44,770 nucleotides of DNA from a virus, in the IMG/VR virus record IMGVR_UViG_3300048041_000020, positions 1 to 44,770 of that record. One strand, written 5' to 3'. Below, piece by piece: positions 22,920 through 30,624 of this stretch (positions are counted from its first letter, which is position 1; every line of letters starts with the position of its first letter). Made by a program: the position numbers and the translations under genes. The notes under the pieces were generated by a model that did not search any database, was not told the DNA's origin, and saw only the letters and a program-made list of their open reading frames with translations.

Positions 22920-23173
22920 CACAACCTTCTAGAAGGGCCGCCCACTGGCTTCTGCTCAACCACAACCTTTGCCGGCTTAATCATCTCCAGCTGGGATTCA
23001 TCTATGCCGTAGTTGTCGCCCCATTTGCCGTCCTTACCGATCGGCGATTGAACCCCACACTGCTTGCAGCCGTTCAAAAACACCGTCTTCGAGGTCACGA
23101 TCCCTTTGAATCCTGTCACCTTGCACTTCACTTCATCACCCAAACTAAATTCCTGTTTTGCTGCTGTTTTCAT
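22919..23173 (-). CDS. Small KOW-like phage protein
   Basis: The ATG at 23173 overlaps the upstream TAA (TAATG) and gives 84 residues. The N-terminal half, 'EFSLGDEVKCKVTGFKGIVTSKTVFLNGCKQCGVQSP' (in parts), is a KOW/SH3-like small barrel with a CxxC, a common small phage protein of unknown function. The end is Pro/Gly-rich and disordered. It may bind RNA or proteins. Confidence 0.6.
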   Translation of the reverse strand: MKTAAKQEFSLGDEVKCKVTGFKGIVTSKTVFLNGCKQCGVQSPIGKDGKWGDNYGIDESQLEMIKPAKVVVEQKPVGGPSRRL

Positions 23174-23406
23174 TATCGAAGCTCCATTCTGAAGCAATGC
23201 TTCCTAAGTTTAAATCGGTCCCACACGTTCATCTCTTCCACTACAAACTCAACTCCCTGCGGTCTGAACTGCTCCAGCTCGAGCGGAAGCGCTAATAGGT
23301 GCTTCTTTTCGACCTTAAAAATCACCTGATGCTTCTTCCGGTTGGTGATCACTCGACCGGCCATCTGCCGAGTCTGGAAGTATTCATGTATTGCTTTCAA
23401 AGTCAT
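23173..23406 (-). CDS. Hypothetical protein
   Basis: The ATG at 23406 follows AGGGGG by about 9 bases and gives 77 residues: 'MTLKAIHEYFQTRQMAGRV', then alternating strands ('HQVIFKVEKKHLLALPLELEQF', in parts) and a basic C-terminus. A TTG at 23442 would add 12 residues. It overlaps the CsrA-like gene by 23 bases. No family is recognised; the alternating pattern suggests a small alpha/beta protein. Confidence 0.55.
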   Translation of the reverse strand: MTLKAIHEYFQTRQMAGRVITNRKKHQVIFKVEKKHLLALPLELEQFRPQGVEFVVEEMNVWDRFKLRKHCFRMELR

Positions 23407-23623
23407 TTGCCGCTGCCCCCTGTACTCCGTCTGCTTGTTCAACTCTGTCGAGCACTTCGGCTCTCAAAACTCGGATCTTATCCGGCATCGAGAAGCGCAT
23501 CCGCACCCAGTTCCCTGTCACTTCAAAAAACGTCATCACAATCTGTCCATCGGTGGTTGAGATCACGATGCTCTGGCCCTTCTTCCTGGTAAGGCACAGC
23601 CCAAACTTCCTATTTCCGATCAC
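23384..23623 (-). CDS. csrA: CsrA-like RNA-binding translational regulator
   Basis: The 79-residue product has the CsrA pattern: 'LCLTRKKGQSIVI', a central 'GQIVMTFFEVTGNWVRMRFSMPDKIRVLRAEVLDRV' (in parts), that is, the short beta-strands and the 'A/MP..I.V.R.E' end of the family. CsrA dimers bind GGA motifs in mRNA leaders and block or stabilise translation. A phage copy could redirect host carbon metabolism or tune its own coupled operon. The start is GTG, overlapping the upstream stop (GTGA) just after AGGAGG. Confidence 0.75.
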   Translation of the reverse strand: MIGNRKFGLCLTRKKGQSIVISTTDGQIVMTFFEVTGNWVRMRFSMPDKIRVLRAEVLDRVEQADGVQGAAANDFESNT

Positions 23624-24072
23624 GGCTCCTCCTTCGTCTCTGGGGTCTCAAGAGCCGTCAGCCCTATCGCCAGAGCGCTGTAGAGGTCGCTGTGGAAGCC
23701 GTAGAGCTTTCCTGGTGCCTTTTTCGTTCCCTTGTCGCCGAAACGGTCCACAAGAGCCTGTCTGATATTTGGATCCCGAGCCTGCATCGTCCCGCAAAGA
23801 TGAAGCTTCACTTCTCCGCGCTTGATGAGGCGGTGCGGTCCCCCGTGTCGCTCGAGGAACCGCCCGATCCAGATACAGGTCTTGAACGTCTCCGCCCCTA
23901 CTGCCATACCCGTCGAGGTCATCGTTTCAATCGCGAGGCGCATTTCGCGTTTGCCCGATAGGTACTTCAGAAGTTGATCATTTGGTAATTTAGCAGCGAC
24001 GAAAGGGCCGGTGGGACTCTCAAACTTCACCACCCCACTCTCCGTCGGGCCTGGGTCAATTGCGATCAGCAT
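23620..24072 (-). CDS. RuvC-like Holliday junction resolvase
   Basis: The 150-residue protein has the RuvC/RNase H-fold order of acidic residues: 'IAIDPGPTESG' (Asp6), 'RLAIETM' (Glu49), and 'FHSDLYSALAIGL' (Asp129). RuvC-like phage enzymes cut branched recombination intermediates so that DNA can be packaged. It lies among other recombination and repair genes. The length and motifs agree with the family. Confidence 0.8.
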   Translation of the reverse strand: MLIAIDPGPTESGVVKFESPTGPFVAAKLPNDQLLKYLSGKREMRLAIETMTSTGMAVGAETFKTCIWIGRFLERHGGPHRLIKRGEVKLHLCGTMQARDPNIRQALVDRFGDKGTKKAPGKLYGFHSDLYSALAIGLTALETPETKEEP

Positions 24073-24746
24073 GCGCGAACCTCAAACTGAGCTTTCGCTC
24101 TCTCTGCTTCAACCTGATCGAGCTTGACCGTCTTCTTCCACGACTTGGTTTCGCCTTCCCATCGGTATCCTGCAGATTTCGCAAGCTCGCGGTCCTGATA
24201 GGAAACCATCGCAAACAGAGTCACGTTTGGGATCTGGGAGATGCGCTTCACTTCTTCGATATCGTATTTGGACAACACTCGAAGCATGGTTAAAACGTCG
24301 AACACCGCTCTGTGGGCGAACGGGTTCAGGAAGTCATGCTCTGCCGCCAGGTGAGTGAGCTTCCGGGTGGTGATCTGGGCCGGATAAGGGACGTCCACCG
24401 ATGTATCGATCCACTTGGGCATATCGTTTAACGGCGCGATGAGGCGTTCAGCAATCGGTCGATCGAAGTTAGTGCCATTATGAGCAACAACGAAGTCAGC
24501 CACTCCCATCATCTCTAACAGCCCGTTACGAGCCATCTCGAATGGAACCCCAGCGTAGTCCAGGTCTGCTTGGTGGATCCCTGTGAGCGCGGTGATCTCG
24601 GCTGGAACCGTCGGACCCTTGATAAGCCAGTTCATTATTTTAACTGGAACTTTTCGCTCCTCTTCAAAAAGGACGGCTCCGATTTCGATAATATCAATCG
24701 TTTTGGTGTCCAGTCCGGTAGTCTCAAAATCTAGTCCTAGTAACAT
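24066..24746 (-). CDS. DnaQ-like 3'-5' exonuclease (DEDDh)
   Basis: Residues 1 to about 180 form a DEDD exonuclease: 'GLDFETTGLD' (Asp6, Glu8), 'VAHNGTNFDRPI' and 'PFAHRAVFDVL', the Exo I, II and III motifs with the His of the DEDDh group. The last about 45 residues are an extra helical segment ('YRWEGETKSWKKTVKLDQ'). No polymerase is seen nearby, so it may act in proofreading with the host polymerase or in recombination. GGAG precedes the ATG. Confidence 0.85.
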   Translation of the reverse strand: MLLGLDFETTGLDTKTIDIIEIGAVLFEEERKVPVKIMNWLIKGPTVPAEITALTGIHQADLDYAGVPFEMARNGLLEMMGVADFVVAHNGTNFDRPIAERLIAPLNDMPKWIDTSVDVPYPAQITTRKLTHLAAEHDFLNPFAHRAVFDVLTMLRVLSKYDIEEVKRISQIPNVTLFAMVSYQDRELAKSAGYRWEGETKSWKKTVKLDQVEAERAKAQFEVRAC

Positions 24747-25113
24747 TTTCTTCTCCTGTTTTTTCGTGGGTCCACTTCTGCAGGTACTCGTTCCAGAGCC
24801 ACCCTTTCAGCTGAAGCGTTCTATGGAAACGTGGGTATTTGTCGGCCATGTGCGTGACTCCGAATCGGCCTTTTTCGATGTGGCAGGTTCGGCAGGCTGA
24901 CCAGAGGTTCCAGTCTTCGTCGGGTCCTCCTGAGCCTCGGGTTTTGATGTGCTCAACGTCGCATCGGCCTGCTCTTCTGCATGCTTGGCAAGGTCCACGG
25001 CGGATCTCTTCAAATAGACTTTTCCGTCGCTTATTATTCTCTCGCTCTTCCGGAGAGGCGGTACGACGACGTCTTCCTGCTGATTTCGGGAATGCGAGTT
25101 CATCGATCGACAC
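24724..25113 (-). CDS. HNH endonuclease
   Basis: The 129-residue product has an HNH site with structural cysteines: 'CQACRRAGRCDVEHIKTRGSGGPDEDWNLWSACRTCHIEKG' (in parts; Cys42/45, His55, Asn69, Cys74/77, His78). It may be homing-type or a packaging helper, but it lies far from the terminase. The GTG start lies inside the end of the upstream small membrane gene, and the DnaQ-like ATG lies inside its end. Confidence 0.85.
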   Translation of the reverse strand: MSIDELAFPKSAGRRRRTASPEERENNKRRKSLFEEIRRGPCQACRRAGRCDVEHIKTRGSGGPDEDWNLWSACRTCHIEKGRFGVTHMADKYPRFHRTLQLKGWLWNEYLQKWTHEKTGEENVTRTRF

Positions 25114-25333
25114 ACTGGTGCTGTCCCGTCTCGAGGTAGAAGGTGCAAACGTGATCTTCTGACTCGCAAATGATTCTTAACGGCTCGTCCGTATGTTCCT
25201 GGCAATTTGCCCCCTCGACTCTTCCACCGACGTTGATGGTGTCGCGCCAATCGTGCTGTGCGGCCCAAGCGATCAACCCTCCCATGAGGAAGCAAACCAC
25301 TGCTGCCGGATATGCGTTTCTGTTGAATTTCAT
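25100..25333 (-). CDS. Small membrane-anchored or secreted protein
   Basis: The ATG at 25333 has AGGGG upstream. The 77-residue product starts 'MKFNRNAYPAAVVCFLMGGLIAWA', an uncleaved signal anchor or signal peptide, followed by a soluble part with four cysteines ('NCQEHTDEP', 'ICESEDHVC', 'HQC') that would suit periplasmic disulfides. It could act at the envelope, for example in superinfection exclusion. The function is not known. Confidence 0.55.
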   Translation of the reverse strand: MKFNRNAYPAAVVCFLMGGLIAWAAQHDWRDTINVGGRVEGANCQEHTDEPLRIICESEDHVCTFYLETGQHQCVDR

Positions 25334-25349
25334 CACTTCCCCTTAATTA

Positions 25350-25413
25350 AGCGGTGCCGGGTAAAAGAACATATCCGTTCCGGCACCGCTCAGAGATCGA
25401 CCACACGTCGATC
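25350..25413. promoter_or_regulatory. Two inverted repeats in an intergenic gap
   Basis: An 11-bp perfect inverted repeat (AGCGGTGCCGG at 25350-25360 and its partner at 25380-25390, 19-nt loop) is followed by a 7-bp one (GATCGAC 25395-25401 / GTCGATC 25407-25413, 5-nt loop). They fill one of the few gaps in the early operon. On the leftward transcript the larger hairpin is followed by TTAATTAA, not a U run. Terminator-like, processing or operator roles are all possible. Confidence 0.6.
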
Positions 25414-25419
25414 CCAACC

Positions 25420-25893
25420 TTATGTGTGGACTACTTTGGTTGATTTCTTCTCATCGCGAATCACGTCTTCAAGGTCCTGTTTGGCTTCTTCTGGAGTTAA
25501 TTCCTGCTCCTCGGCAGCGAACTCGTCCTTGTCGTCTTCGTCTTTAGGTTCGAACTCGCGGAACTCCTGTTGGAATTCAGCGTCCGTCATCGCGCGTTCT
25601 TCCACGAGCTGGTCCCCGTACATGATCTGGACGAGGCGGTTCTTGTAGAACAACTTCATCTCGCAGGTTACGTTCTCGTTTTTGAAGCCCTTCTCGGCAC
25701 GCTTCGAGAGCTCCTTCAAGTCGTCCTGGCACTTCTTCAGCTCCGTTTTCGCTTCGCCGAGACTCTTCGTGATTTCCTCGAACTCTTTACCCATGTCCGA
25801 GTAGTCGATGTTCGTGAAAGGGATCTCGAGCTGGCGAGTGACCTTCTTGATTTCGCTGTCAGTTTCTAAAGCCATCTGTTTTTGATCAGACAT
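25420..25893 (-). CDS. Coiled-coil hypothetical protein
   Basis: The 157-residue protein is mostly coiled coil ('GKEFEEITKSLGEAKTELKKCQDDLKELSKRAEKG', in parts), with a middle beta-like segment ('CEMKLFYKNRLVQIMYGDQLVEER') and a very acidic C-terminus ('DEDDKDEFAAEEQELTPEEAKQDLED'). Such proteins often accompany recombination or replication genes in phages. AGGTAG lies 2-5 bases before the ATG. No family is recognised. Confidence 0.55.
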   Translation of the reverse strand: MSDQKQMALETDSEIKKVTRQLEIPFTNIDYSDMGKEFEEITKSLGEAKTELKKCQDDLKELSKRAEKGFKNENVTCEMKLFYKNRLVQIMYGDQLVEERAMTDAEFQQEFREFEPKDEDDKDEFAAEEQELTPEEAKQDLEDVIRDEKKSTKVVHT

Positions 25894-26434
25894 ATCTACC
25901 TGTTTCCTTCATTAGTTCGTTGTACTGCGTTAAGAACAATTTCTTGGCTGACTCGGGTGGGAGTGGATCGATCTTCATCTGGATAGGCCCCACCCCAATG
26001 TTCCAGTCCTTCGGGTCACCCATCAGATCCCGAGCCTCGGTTGCGAGACAGATCCGGTCGGCGAGCTTCACCGGCTCCGGAGTGAGAGTTTCAAACCCCC
26101 AATGCTTTGCCAGCACGCGCTCCAGGTCGTGCTCTGCCGAGCGATAGGCGTCCATTACCGCTGTCAGCTTCAGCGGCCTCGCAATGTCGTTCATATAGGC
26201 TTCTGTGGCGTCGTGGAGTAAGCCCTGGAGCTGTACTTCCTTCGGTCCCCCGAAACCCTTGATGATCCGGACCACGATCACGCTGTGCTGCGCTACGGAG
26301 TAGAACTTCGAGCAGTGGCCCGTGTATCGGCAGATATTGGAGAGCGCATGGGCTATGTCCTCGATATCTATCTTCCCAGGAGTCCTCGAGAGTGGATCGA
26401 AGTTGCGACCGCTGTACGTTCTTAAAACGCTCAT
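25886..26434 (-). CDS. HD-domain phosphohydrolase (YfbR-like)
   Basis: Starting at the ATG overlapping the preceding stop (ATGA), the 182-residue protein has the YfbR/HD pattern: 'SVAQHSVIVV' (His50), 'GLLHDATEAYMNDI' (His74-Asp75) and a late 'ADRICLATEARDLMG' (Asp in the second half). These enzymes hydrolyse deoxynucleoside monophosphates. Next to a DUF5664 protein it would tune dNTP pools for phage DNA synthesis. Upstream in-frame sequence lacks a good start. Confidence 0.8.
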   Translation of the reverse strand: MSVLRTYSGRNFDPLSRTPGKIDIEDIAHALSNICRYTGHCSKFYSVAQHSVIVVRIIKGFGGPKEVQLQGLLHDATEAYMNDIARPLKLTAVMDAYRSAEHDLERVLAKHWGFETLTPEPVKLADRICLATEARDLMGDPKDWNIGVGPIQMKIDPLPPESAKKLFLTQYNELMKETGRYV

Positions 26435-26766
26435 GGTGCCGCCGCGACGTAGGAAGTCGGTTTCTCGTATTCTTCGGCGCTGACGATCGTCCCGTTTTTC
26501 AGATCGATGAAATCGGCTGGCGGAGGTAGCTCGAGCGCTTCGCACACCACCTTCATCAACTCAACCGAAGCTTTGCGCATCTCGTTGAGTGCCGTGTCTT
26601 TCGACATGCATGGCGGACTGCCTGCCTTCGGACCAACGAAGATCGGATCGTTCCCCGGTTTTTCAGGTCCGATAGTCAGCATGACCTCCCAGGACCACCC
26701 AGAACCCTGCTCGAACGCACTCCCGCGAACACGAGGGATGATTCTTTCTTTTTTCATCTCAGCCAT
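26431..26766 (-). CDS. Hypothetical protein
   Basis: The 111-residue product has GAGG before the ATG and begins 'MAEMKKERIIPRVRGSAFEQG', followed by a beta-like segment ('WEVMLTIGPEKPGNDPIF') and a C-terminal helix ('ALNEMRKASVELMKVVCEAL'). It lies between the DUF5664 and HD genes, which suggests a role in nucleotide metabolism or replication, but no family is recognised. Confidence 0.55.
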   Translation of the reverse strand: MAEMKKERIIPRVRGSAFEQGSGWSWEVMLTIGPEKPGNDPIFVGPKAGSPPCMSKDTALNEMRKASVELMKVVCEALELPPPADFIDLKNGTIVSAEEYEKPTSYVAAAP

Positions 26767-27112
26767 TTTTGCCTCGCTTGTATCGGTCGTCGTGCTTCTG
26801 CTTCTCCACCGTCATCACGTACAGGAACATGATGCAGCAAGAGGCGTGGAGTAAATGCGAAAGCTCTGTCTCTACGTCGTTGTCCTCGCCTTCCGCGAAG
26901 GCCCAGAGGTGTCTTTGAGCTGCGTCGAAGAGTCGCGAGTAAGCGATTCCTTTTCGCCAGTTCCAAGCCGAGTATTTGCGCTGCCCGAAGTCCAGAACCT
27001 GGGCCACGCCTTTCAACCACATCCCCGATAGAAGTCCCATCGGTTCTTTGCCGGCGTCGAACTTCACGCCAGCCGATAAGTTTGGTGCTGCCACTACTTT
27101 CGATTTTTTCAC
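26759..27112 (-). CDS. DUF5664 dATP/dGTP pyrophosphohydrolase-like protein
   Basis: The 117-residue protein matches the DUF5664 pattern: 'KFDAGKEPMGLLSGMWLKGVAQVLDFGQRKYSAWNWRKG' (in parts), 'YSRLFDAAQRHLWAFAEGEDNDVETELSHLLHASCCIMFL' (in parts). The EExxE-like metal site of MazG-type all-alpha NTP pyrophosphohydrolases is echoed here by acidic residues in 'EGEDNDVETELSH'. It probably hydrolyses dATP/dGTP. It starts with GTG overlapping the RecT stop (GTGA). Confidence 0.75.
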   Translation of the reverse strand: MKKSKVVAAPNLSAGVKFDAGKEPMGLLSGMWLKGVAQVLDFGQRKYSAWNWRKGIAYSRLFDAAQRHLWAFAEGEDNDVETELSHLLHASCCIMFLYVMTVEKQKHDDRYKRGKNG

Positions 27113-27960
27113 TTGTCCCCCTCGGGTGGCAGAACCACCGTCTCTGTTTTTTGTGCAGCCATCGCGTTGAGTGTGGCCGCTCCCGTTCTAGGAAGCGTCT
27201 CGCTCTCGACGAAGGCCTCTCCTTTTTCGTTTCCAGTAGTGTTGAAGTCGTACTCGGCAATCGCAACCCCGCTCAGTACATCCCCGAAGTTGTCCTTCAG
27301 GTTCTGAGATCGAGCCCGCATCTGAAGCATCCGGCGCGGATAAACCTTCCAGACCTTCGTGCCCCAGAGCTGCGCAAGCTTCGCGTCAGCAACCGTGAAC
27401 CAAGTCGTCACCTTCTTGACCGTTCCATCTGGCTTCCGGCGTTCGGTCTCACACACAGCTCCGGCGACTTCATCGAGCAGGTTCTTGTTGTCCGGACAAA
27501 TCTTGATGCCGTCCTTGTTGACAACCCACTCGGTGATATCGACGAAGTGTGGCGAGTTGCGGGCGAGCGCAAGTGGTAATTCTCCCCAGATCGAAGGCAG
27601 CCCATTGACCACCATGATGTTCCGGAGCGCGATGATCCCCTTGAGCCCCAGCGCGTGAGCATACTGTAATGCCGTGAAGACCTTCGCTGGAGTATTCAGG
27701 CCAGCCGGTACGATTCCTGACTGCGAGTAAACCGTGGCGAGCCTCCAAAGCTCATTGAAGTTCTTCGCAACCAAAGTCCCAGATTCATCCGTCTCTGGAT
27801 TGATCAAGGCTTTGTTCTGAGGTTCGGCAACAGGAAGCGAAGGTTCGGCGTCACGTTGTGGCGTCGTCTCTTCGCGATCTCTGTTCTCTTGCTTCGGCTG
27901 CTCCAGCTCGATCGCGGGACCGGCCTGGTCGAAGTCTGCGTTTGGATCTATGTCGATCAT
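27109..27960 (-). CDS. recT: RecT-like single-strand annealing protein
   Basis: The ATG at 27960 overlaps the RecE-like stop (ATGA) and gives 283 residues. After a disordered Glu/Gln-rich N-terminus (about 65 residues), the core has the RecT pattern: 'TPAKVFTALQYAHALGLKG', 'NIMVVNGLPSIWGELPLALAR', 'KKVTTWFTVADAKLAQLWGT' and 'YPRRMLQMRARSQNLKD'. RecT pairs ssDNA made by the adjacent exonuclease, driving recombination and possibly genome circularisation. The end is variable. Confidence 0.85.
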   Translation of the reverse strand: MIDIDPNADFDQAGPAIELEQPKQENRDREETTPQRDAEPSLPVAEPQNKALINPETDESGTLVAKNFNELWRLATVYSQSGIVPAGLNTPAKVFTALQYAHALGLKGIIALRNIMVVNGLPSIWGELPLALARNSPHFVDITEWVVNKDGIKICPDNKNLLDEVAGAVCETERRKPDGTVKKVTTWFTVADAKLAQLWGTKVWKVYPRRMLQMRARSQNLKDNFGDVLSGVAIAEYDFNTTGNEKGEAFVESETLPRTGAATLNAMAAQKTETVVLPPEGDK

Positions 27961-28889
27961 TGTGCCTCCGCCGCTGCTGCGTTGATGAGCCAATCAGGTG
28001 CTTCCGCTGTGAAAGCGATCTGAGGCTGTGCGTGCCATTGACCAGTCTCAATCGCTGCCTTCAATTTCGCCGCAGCCATATCCAACCGCTGCTCTGCGAT
28101 CGATAGGAAGGACTGACCAACCTCGTGGACGCTCACTCGATACGGAGCCGTCTTCTCGACAGCCAGGAAATTGAAAGCGTTCATCGGCTTCCCTGTGATC
28201 CGGTGAGCTGCCATCAGATAGAAGGCGGCTTGGACGTAATATAGGTCGTTCACGATCTGCTTTTGAAATGGCTTCTTGAGCGCGTTTCGAGTGGTCTTCA
28301 AATCGGTAAGCATCAGGAGATGGTCCTGATAGATATCGATTCGAACCCGACACCGCAAACCGTTCCAGTTAAAGAACCCGCTCAACTCTCGGCGGCCACC
28401 ATCCAGCAGGATCTTCGCGATCGGATGCTTCGCGATGGAATCGAGCATTCCCGTGATCTGGTCAAGCTCAGTGGTGTCTTCGATGAAGATGGTCCCAGGA
28501 GGTTGGTCGAAGATCCAGTTCTGCTTCTTCACCTTGGCTTCGGCGGACTGAGTCGATGGGCGACCGTCTTTCGTCATCCCAACAAACTCAGGAATTACTT
28601 TGTAGCGCTTCAGGAAGTCAGGTCCCTCGAGGCAAGCCTTGTGGAACATGGTCCCGAACTTCATCGCGTCGCTGACCTTCTTCCCGCCTTTCATTTTCTC
28701 TTCGTAGAGCTTGTCCAGGCCGCCGTCCTCTTCATCGAGGATCGTAACCAGCTGGCCAGAGCTGACTGCTTCGATCGCGTGGTAGGTTTCGTCAGGCAGG
28801 TTCTCTACGAACTTCTCCTCGCTCCACGAACCGATGTATCGTTTAAAGTCCCAAGGTCTTTGATCTGTTAAACTAGTATTACCGCTCAT
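27957..28889 (-). CDS. RecE-like exodeoxyribonuclease VIII (PD-(D/E)XK)
   Basis: The 310-residue protein has the RecE/DUF3799 nuclease pattern: 'AMKFGTMFHKACLEGPDF' (His in the helix), 'ELSGFFNWNGLRCRVRIDIY' (Glu and Asp), 'MLTDLKTTRNA' (Asp-x-Lys) and 'YYVQAAFYLMAAHRI' (QxxxY). It degrades one strand from a duplex end, leaving ssDNA for RecT. Both ends overlap neighbouring genes by 4 bases, so RecE, RecT and the upstream ATPase form a coupled set. Confidence 0.85.
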   Translation of the reverse strand: MSGNTSLTDQRPWDFKRYIGSWSEEKFVENLPDETYHAIEAVSSGQLVTILDEEDGGLDKLYEEKMKGGKKVSDAMKFGTMFHKACLEGPDFLKRYKVIPEFVGMTKDGRPSTQSAEAKVKKQNWIFDQPPGTIFIEDTTELDQITGMLDSIAKHPIAKILLDGGRRELSGFFNWNGLRCRVRIDIYQDHLLMLTDLKTTRNALKKPFQKQIVNDLYYVQAAFYLMAAHRITGKPMNAFNFLAVEKTAPYRVSVHEVGQSFLSIAEQRLDMAAAKLKAAIETGQWHAQPQIAFTAEAPDWLINAAAAEAQ

Positions 28890-30271
28890 TGAATTACCCT
28901 CGCATCTCCGTTTGACATTTCCACCACCGCGTCATCGGTCGCCGTCTTAAATGGCTCCCCGACCTTCGTTATGAAGTAGTTGTACCCGTCTCCTTCGATC
29001 TCAGTTTTGAGCATCGAGTAGCTTACCTCGTCGAGCGCTTCCGCACCGTCGAGGCAGATCACCTTCGTCTTCTTCGCGAGAGCCCGCGCCAATCCGCAGG
29101 CCAGTTTCATCGCTTGGGAAGTCGAAAGATTTTCAACCGGGAATCCTTCGAATAAGAACTTTCCATCGACGTAGCTCAACCCTTGAACCGGCATAGTACC
29201 GCGATTGAGGATCCCAGACCGCAGCACTCGAATCGAATCGATCGTCTCGTCGAGCTTCGAAGCGAATTCCTGGGCTTCCTCGGCTCGCTTCTGCTGCGCG
29301 AATACTCCACTGCGTTGTTGGGTCCATGTTCGGAGAGCTGCGTTCTTCACCTTGTCGGCAGCTATCGCGAGCTTGGCTTGGTTGATTTCATCGAGGCGAG
29401 GTTGGAACGACTCACCAATGACCGTTTCCTGCTTCATATCGACAGCCTTCTGGAGAAGCGTCTGCCGGTGCTGCTTTAGGTTGTTGAGCGTGTTTTCCAT
29501 GTCTGCGATCTCTTTCTCGCAGCGAAGGCATCGCTCTTTAACGTCGTTCAGGTCCTTGACCTTCTGATTGATCTCGCCCTGTTTCTGTTGGATCTGACGA
29601 ATCTCGGCATCGTGCTCGCCAAGCAGTCTATCAGCTTCCGGGTCCGTCACCGTACCGGCTTGAGGTTCATTCGGATTCGATTGCTCTTCTTCGTACTTGT
29701 GGCGAGCTAACTCTTCCTTCGCTTTCCGATTCGCTTCAGCGCGGCGGCCATAGAAGTAATCGTGAAACGAATCGAGAACTTTAAGTCCGTGTTGATTGTA
29801 TTCCATTGGCGGAAGTGCCACCGGAGGGTTGATTTCGCGCACTGCTTGCTCATGGGTGATCTTCACCGGAATGGCTTGCAGGATAGCTTCGACCCGTCGT
29901 TTCGGTTCTAGAAGCTCGAGCGGGTTGAATGCCGACGTATCGAAGAGGCTGTTCAGCAACGTCTGGGGGGCTTTCGCTTCCATCTCGTTTTTAGACGCTC
30001 TCACCGATTGCGTGCCGGTGGAGTTGATCTTCCTGTGAACGCTGAGACCGTCTGAAAATTCCAAGATGATCTCGGCCTGTGTTTCGCCGACCTTCACCAG
30101 GGATCCGTCGGTGCTGCCCTTCAGTCCGATCTCGATTGCTTTGAGAAGGCTCGTCTTGCCGTTGTTATTGGCCCCGACGATCTGGGTGATGTGTTTTGGT
30201 TTGATCTCGACGTCCGAGATTGAAAGAAAGTTTTTAACTCTAAGACTGACTAGGTTGATTCCCTGCTCCAT
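28886..30271 (-). CDS. SbcC/RecF-like AAA (ABC-type) ATPase
   Basis: The ATG at 30271 has AAGGAG 8 bases upstream and gives 461 residues. It has Walker A 'VGANNNGKTS' (32-41), a long coiled coil in the middle ('QKQGEINQKVKDLNDVKERCLRCEKEIADMEN', in parts, with a CxxC zinc-hook-like pair 'CLRC'), the ABC signature-like 'NLSTSQAMKLA' and Walker B 'VICLDGAEAL'. This is the RecF/SMC-type layout used to bind DNA ends. With RecE and RecT it makes a three-gene recombination module. In-frame starts at 30319 or 30334 are weaker. Confidence 0.8.
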   Translation of the reverse strand: MEQGINLVSLRVKNFLSISDVEIKPKHITQIVGANNNGKTSLLKAIEIGLKGSTDGSLVKVGETQAEIILEFSDGLSVHRKINSTGTQSVRASKNEMEAKAPQTLLNSLFDTSAFNPLELLEPKRRVEAILQAIPVKITHEQAVREINPPVALPPMEYNQHGLKVLDSFHDYFYGRRAEANRKAKEELARHKYEEEQSNPNEPQAGTVTDPEADRLLGEHDAEIRQIQQKQGEINQKVKDLNDVKERCLRCEKEIADMENTLNNLKQHRQTLLQKAVDMKQETVIGESFQPRLDEINQAKLAIAADKVKNAALRTWTQQRSGVFAQQKRAEEAQEFASKLDETIDSIRVLRSGILNRGTMPVQGLSYVDGKFLFEGFPVENLSTSQAMKLACGLARALAKKTKVICLDGAEALDEVSYSMLKTEIEGDGYNYFITKVGEPFKTATDDAVVEMSNGDARVIQ

Positions 30272-30302
30272 TTTTGAAGCTCCTTTTTGGATTGATTTCG
30301 TA

Positions 30303-30464
30303 TCACTGGTTAAACTCATTATTCGTAACTGCACAAGTCTTTTTTTCGATTTCCTCCTTATTTTTAAGCGAATTTAGTTCGCAATACATTTCGCAGTCTT
30401 GCGTCGAGATCTCCACGTTCCCAGAGTCGATCAGGATCCTGTAGTTGTGAAACAGGAGTTCCAT
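30303..30464 (-). CDS. Possible small protein, uncertain
   Basis: From an ATG at 30464 the frame codes 53 residues starting 'MELLFHNYRILIDSGNVEIST' and rich in Glu, Asn and Lys later. It overlaps the end of the 86-residue gene at 30364 by about 100 bases and has only a weak GAG upstream. The composition of the non-overlapping part is protein-like, but it may be chance. It is listed so that this 92-bp gap is not taken as empty. Confidence 0.3.
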   Translation of the reverse strand: MELLFHNYRILIDSGNVEISTQDCEMYCELNSLKNKEEIEKKTCAVTNNEFNQ

Positions 30465-30624
30465 TGAGCACTCGATCGAGCTTGTCTCGGACCTCTTGGC
30501 GTTTTCCTTCTGCTTTGATTGCTTCCCATCGCTGCCAGTATTCCTCGGCGGAGATTTCTCCCCGAAGACACTGGTCAGAAATCTTTTCCATCTCGGTGTG
30601 ATCACAGTGCTGGACCCATGTCAT
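30364..30624 (-). CDS. Hypothetical small protein after helicase
   Basis: The ATG at 30624 lies inside the helicase C-terminus and gives 86 residues: 'MTWVQHCDHTEMEKISDQC', then charged helices ('SAEEYWQRWEAIKAEGKRQEVRDKLDRVLNG', in parts) and a basic end ('LDARLRNVLRTKFA'). A small soluble protein coupled to a helicase could be a loader or partner, but this is only context. No family is recognised. Confidence 0.55.
   Translation of the reverse strand: MTWVQHCDHTEMEKISDQCLRGEISAEEYWQRWEAIKAEGKRQEVRDKLDRVLNGTPVSQLQDPDRLWERGDLDARLRNVLRTKFA

Noticed and set aside
24066-24746. DnaQ-like protein as evidence for a phage DNA polymerase
   Set aside because: No polymerase motifs were found in the window; replication probably uses the host enzyme.
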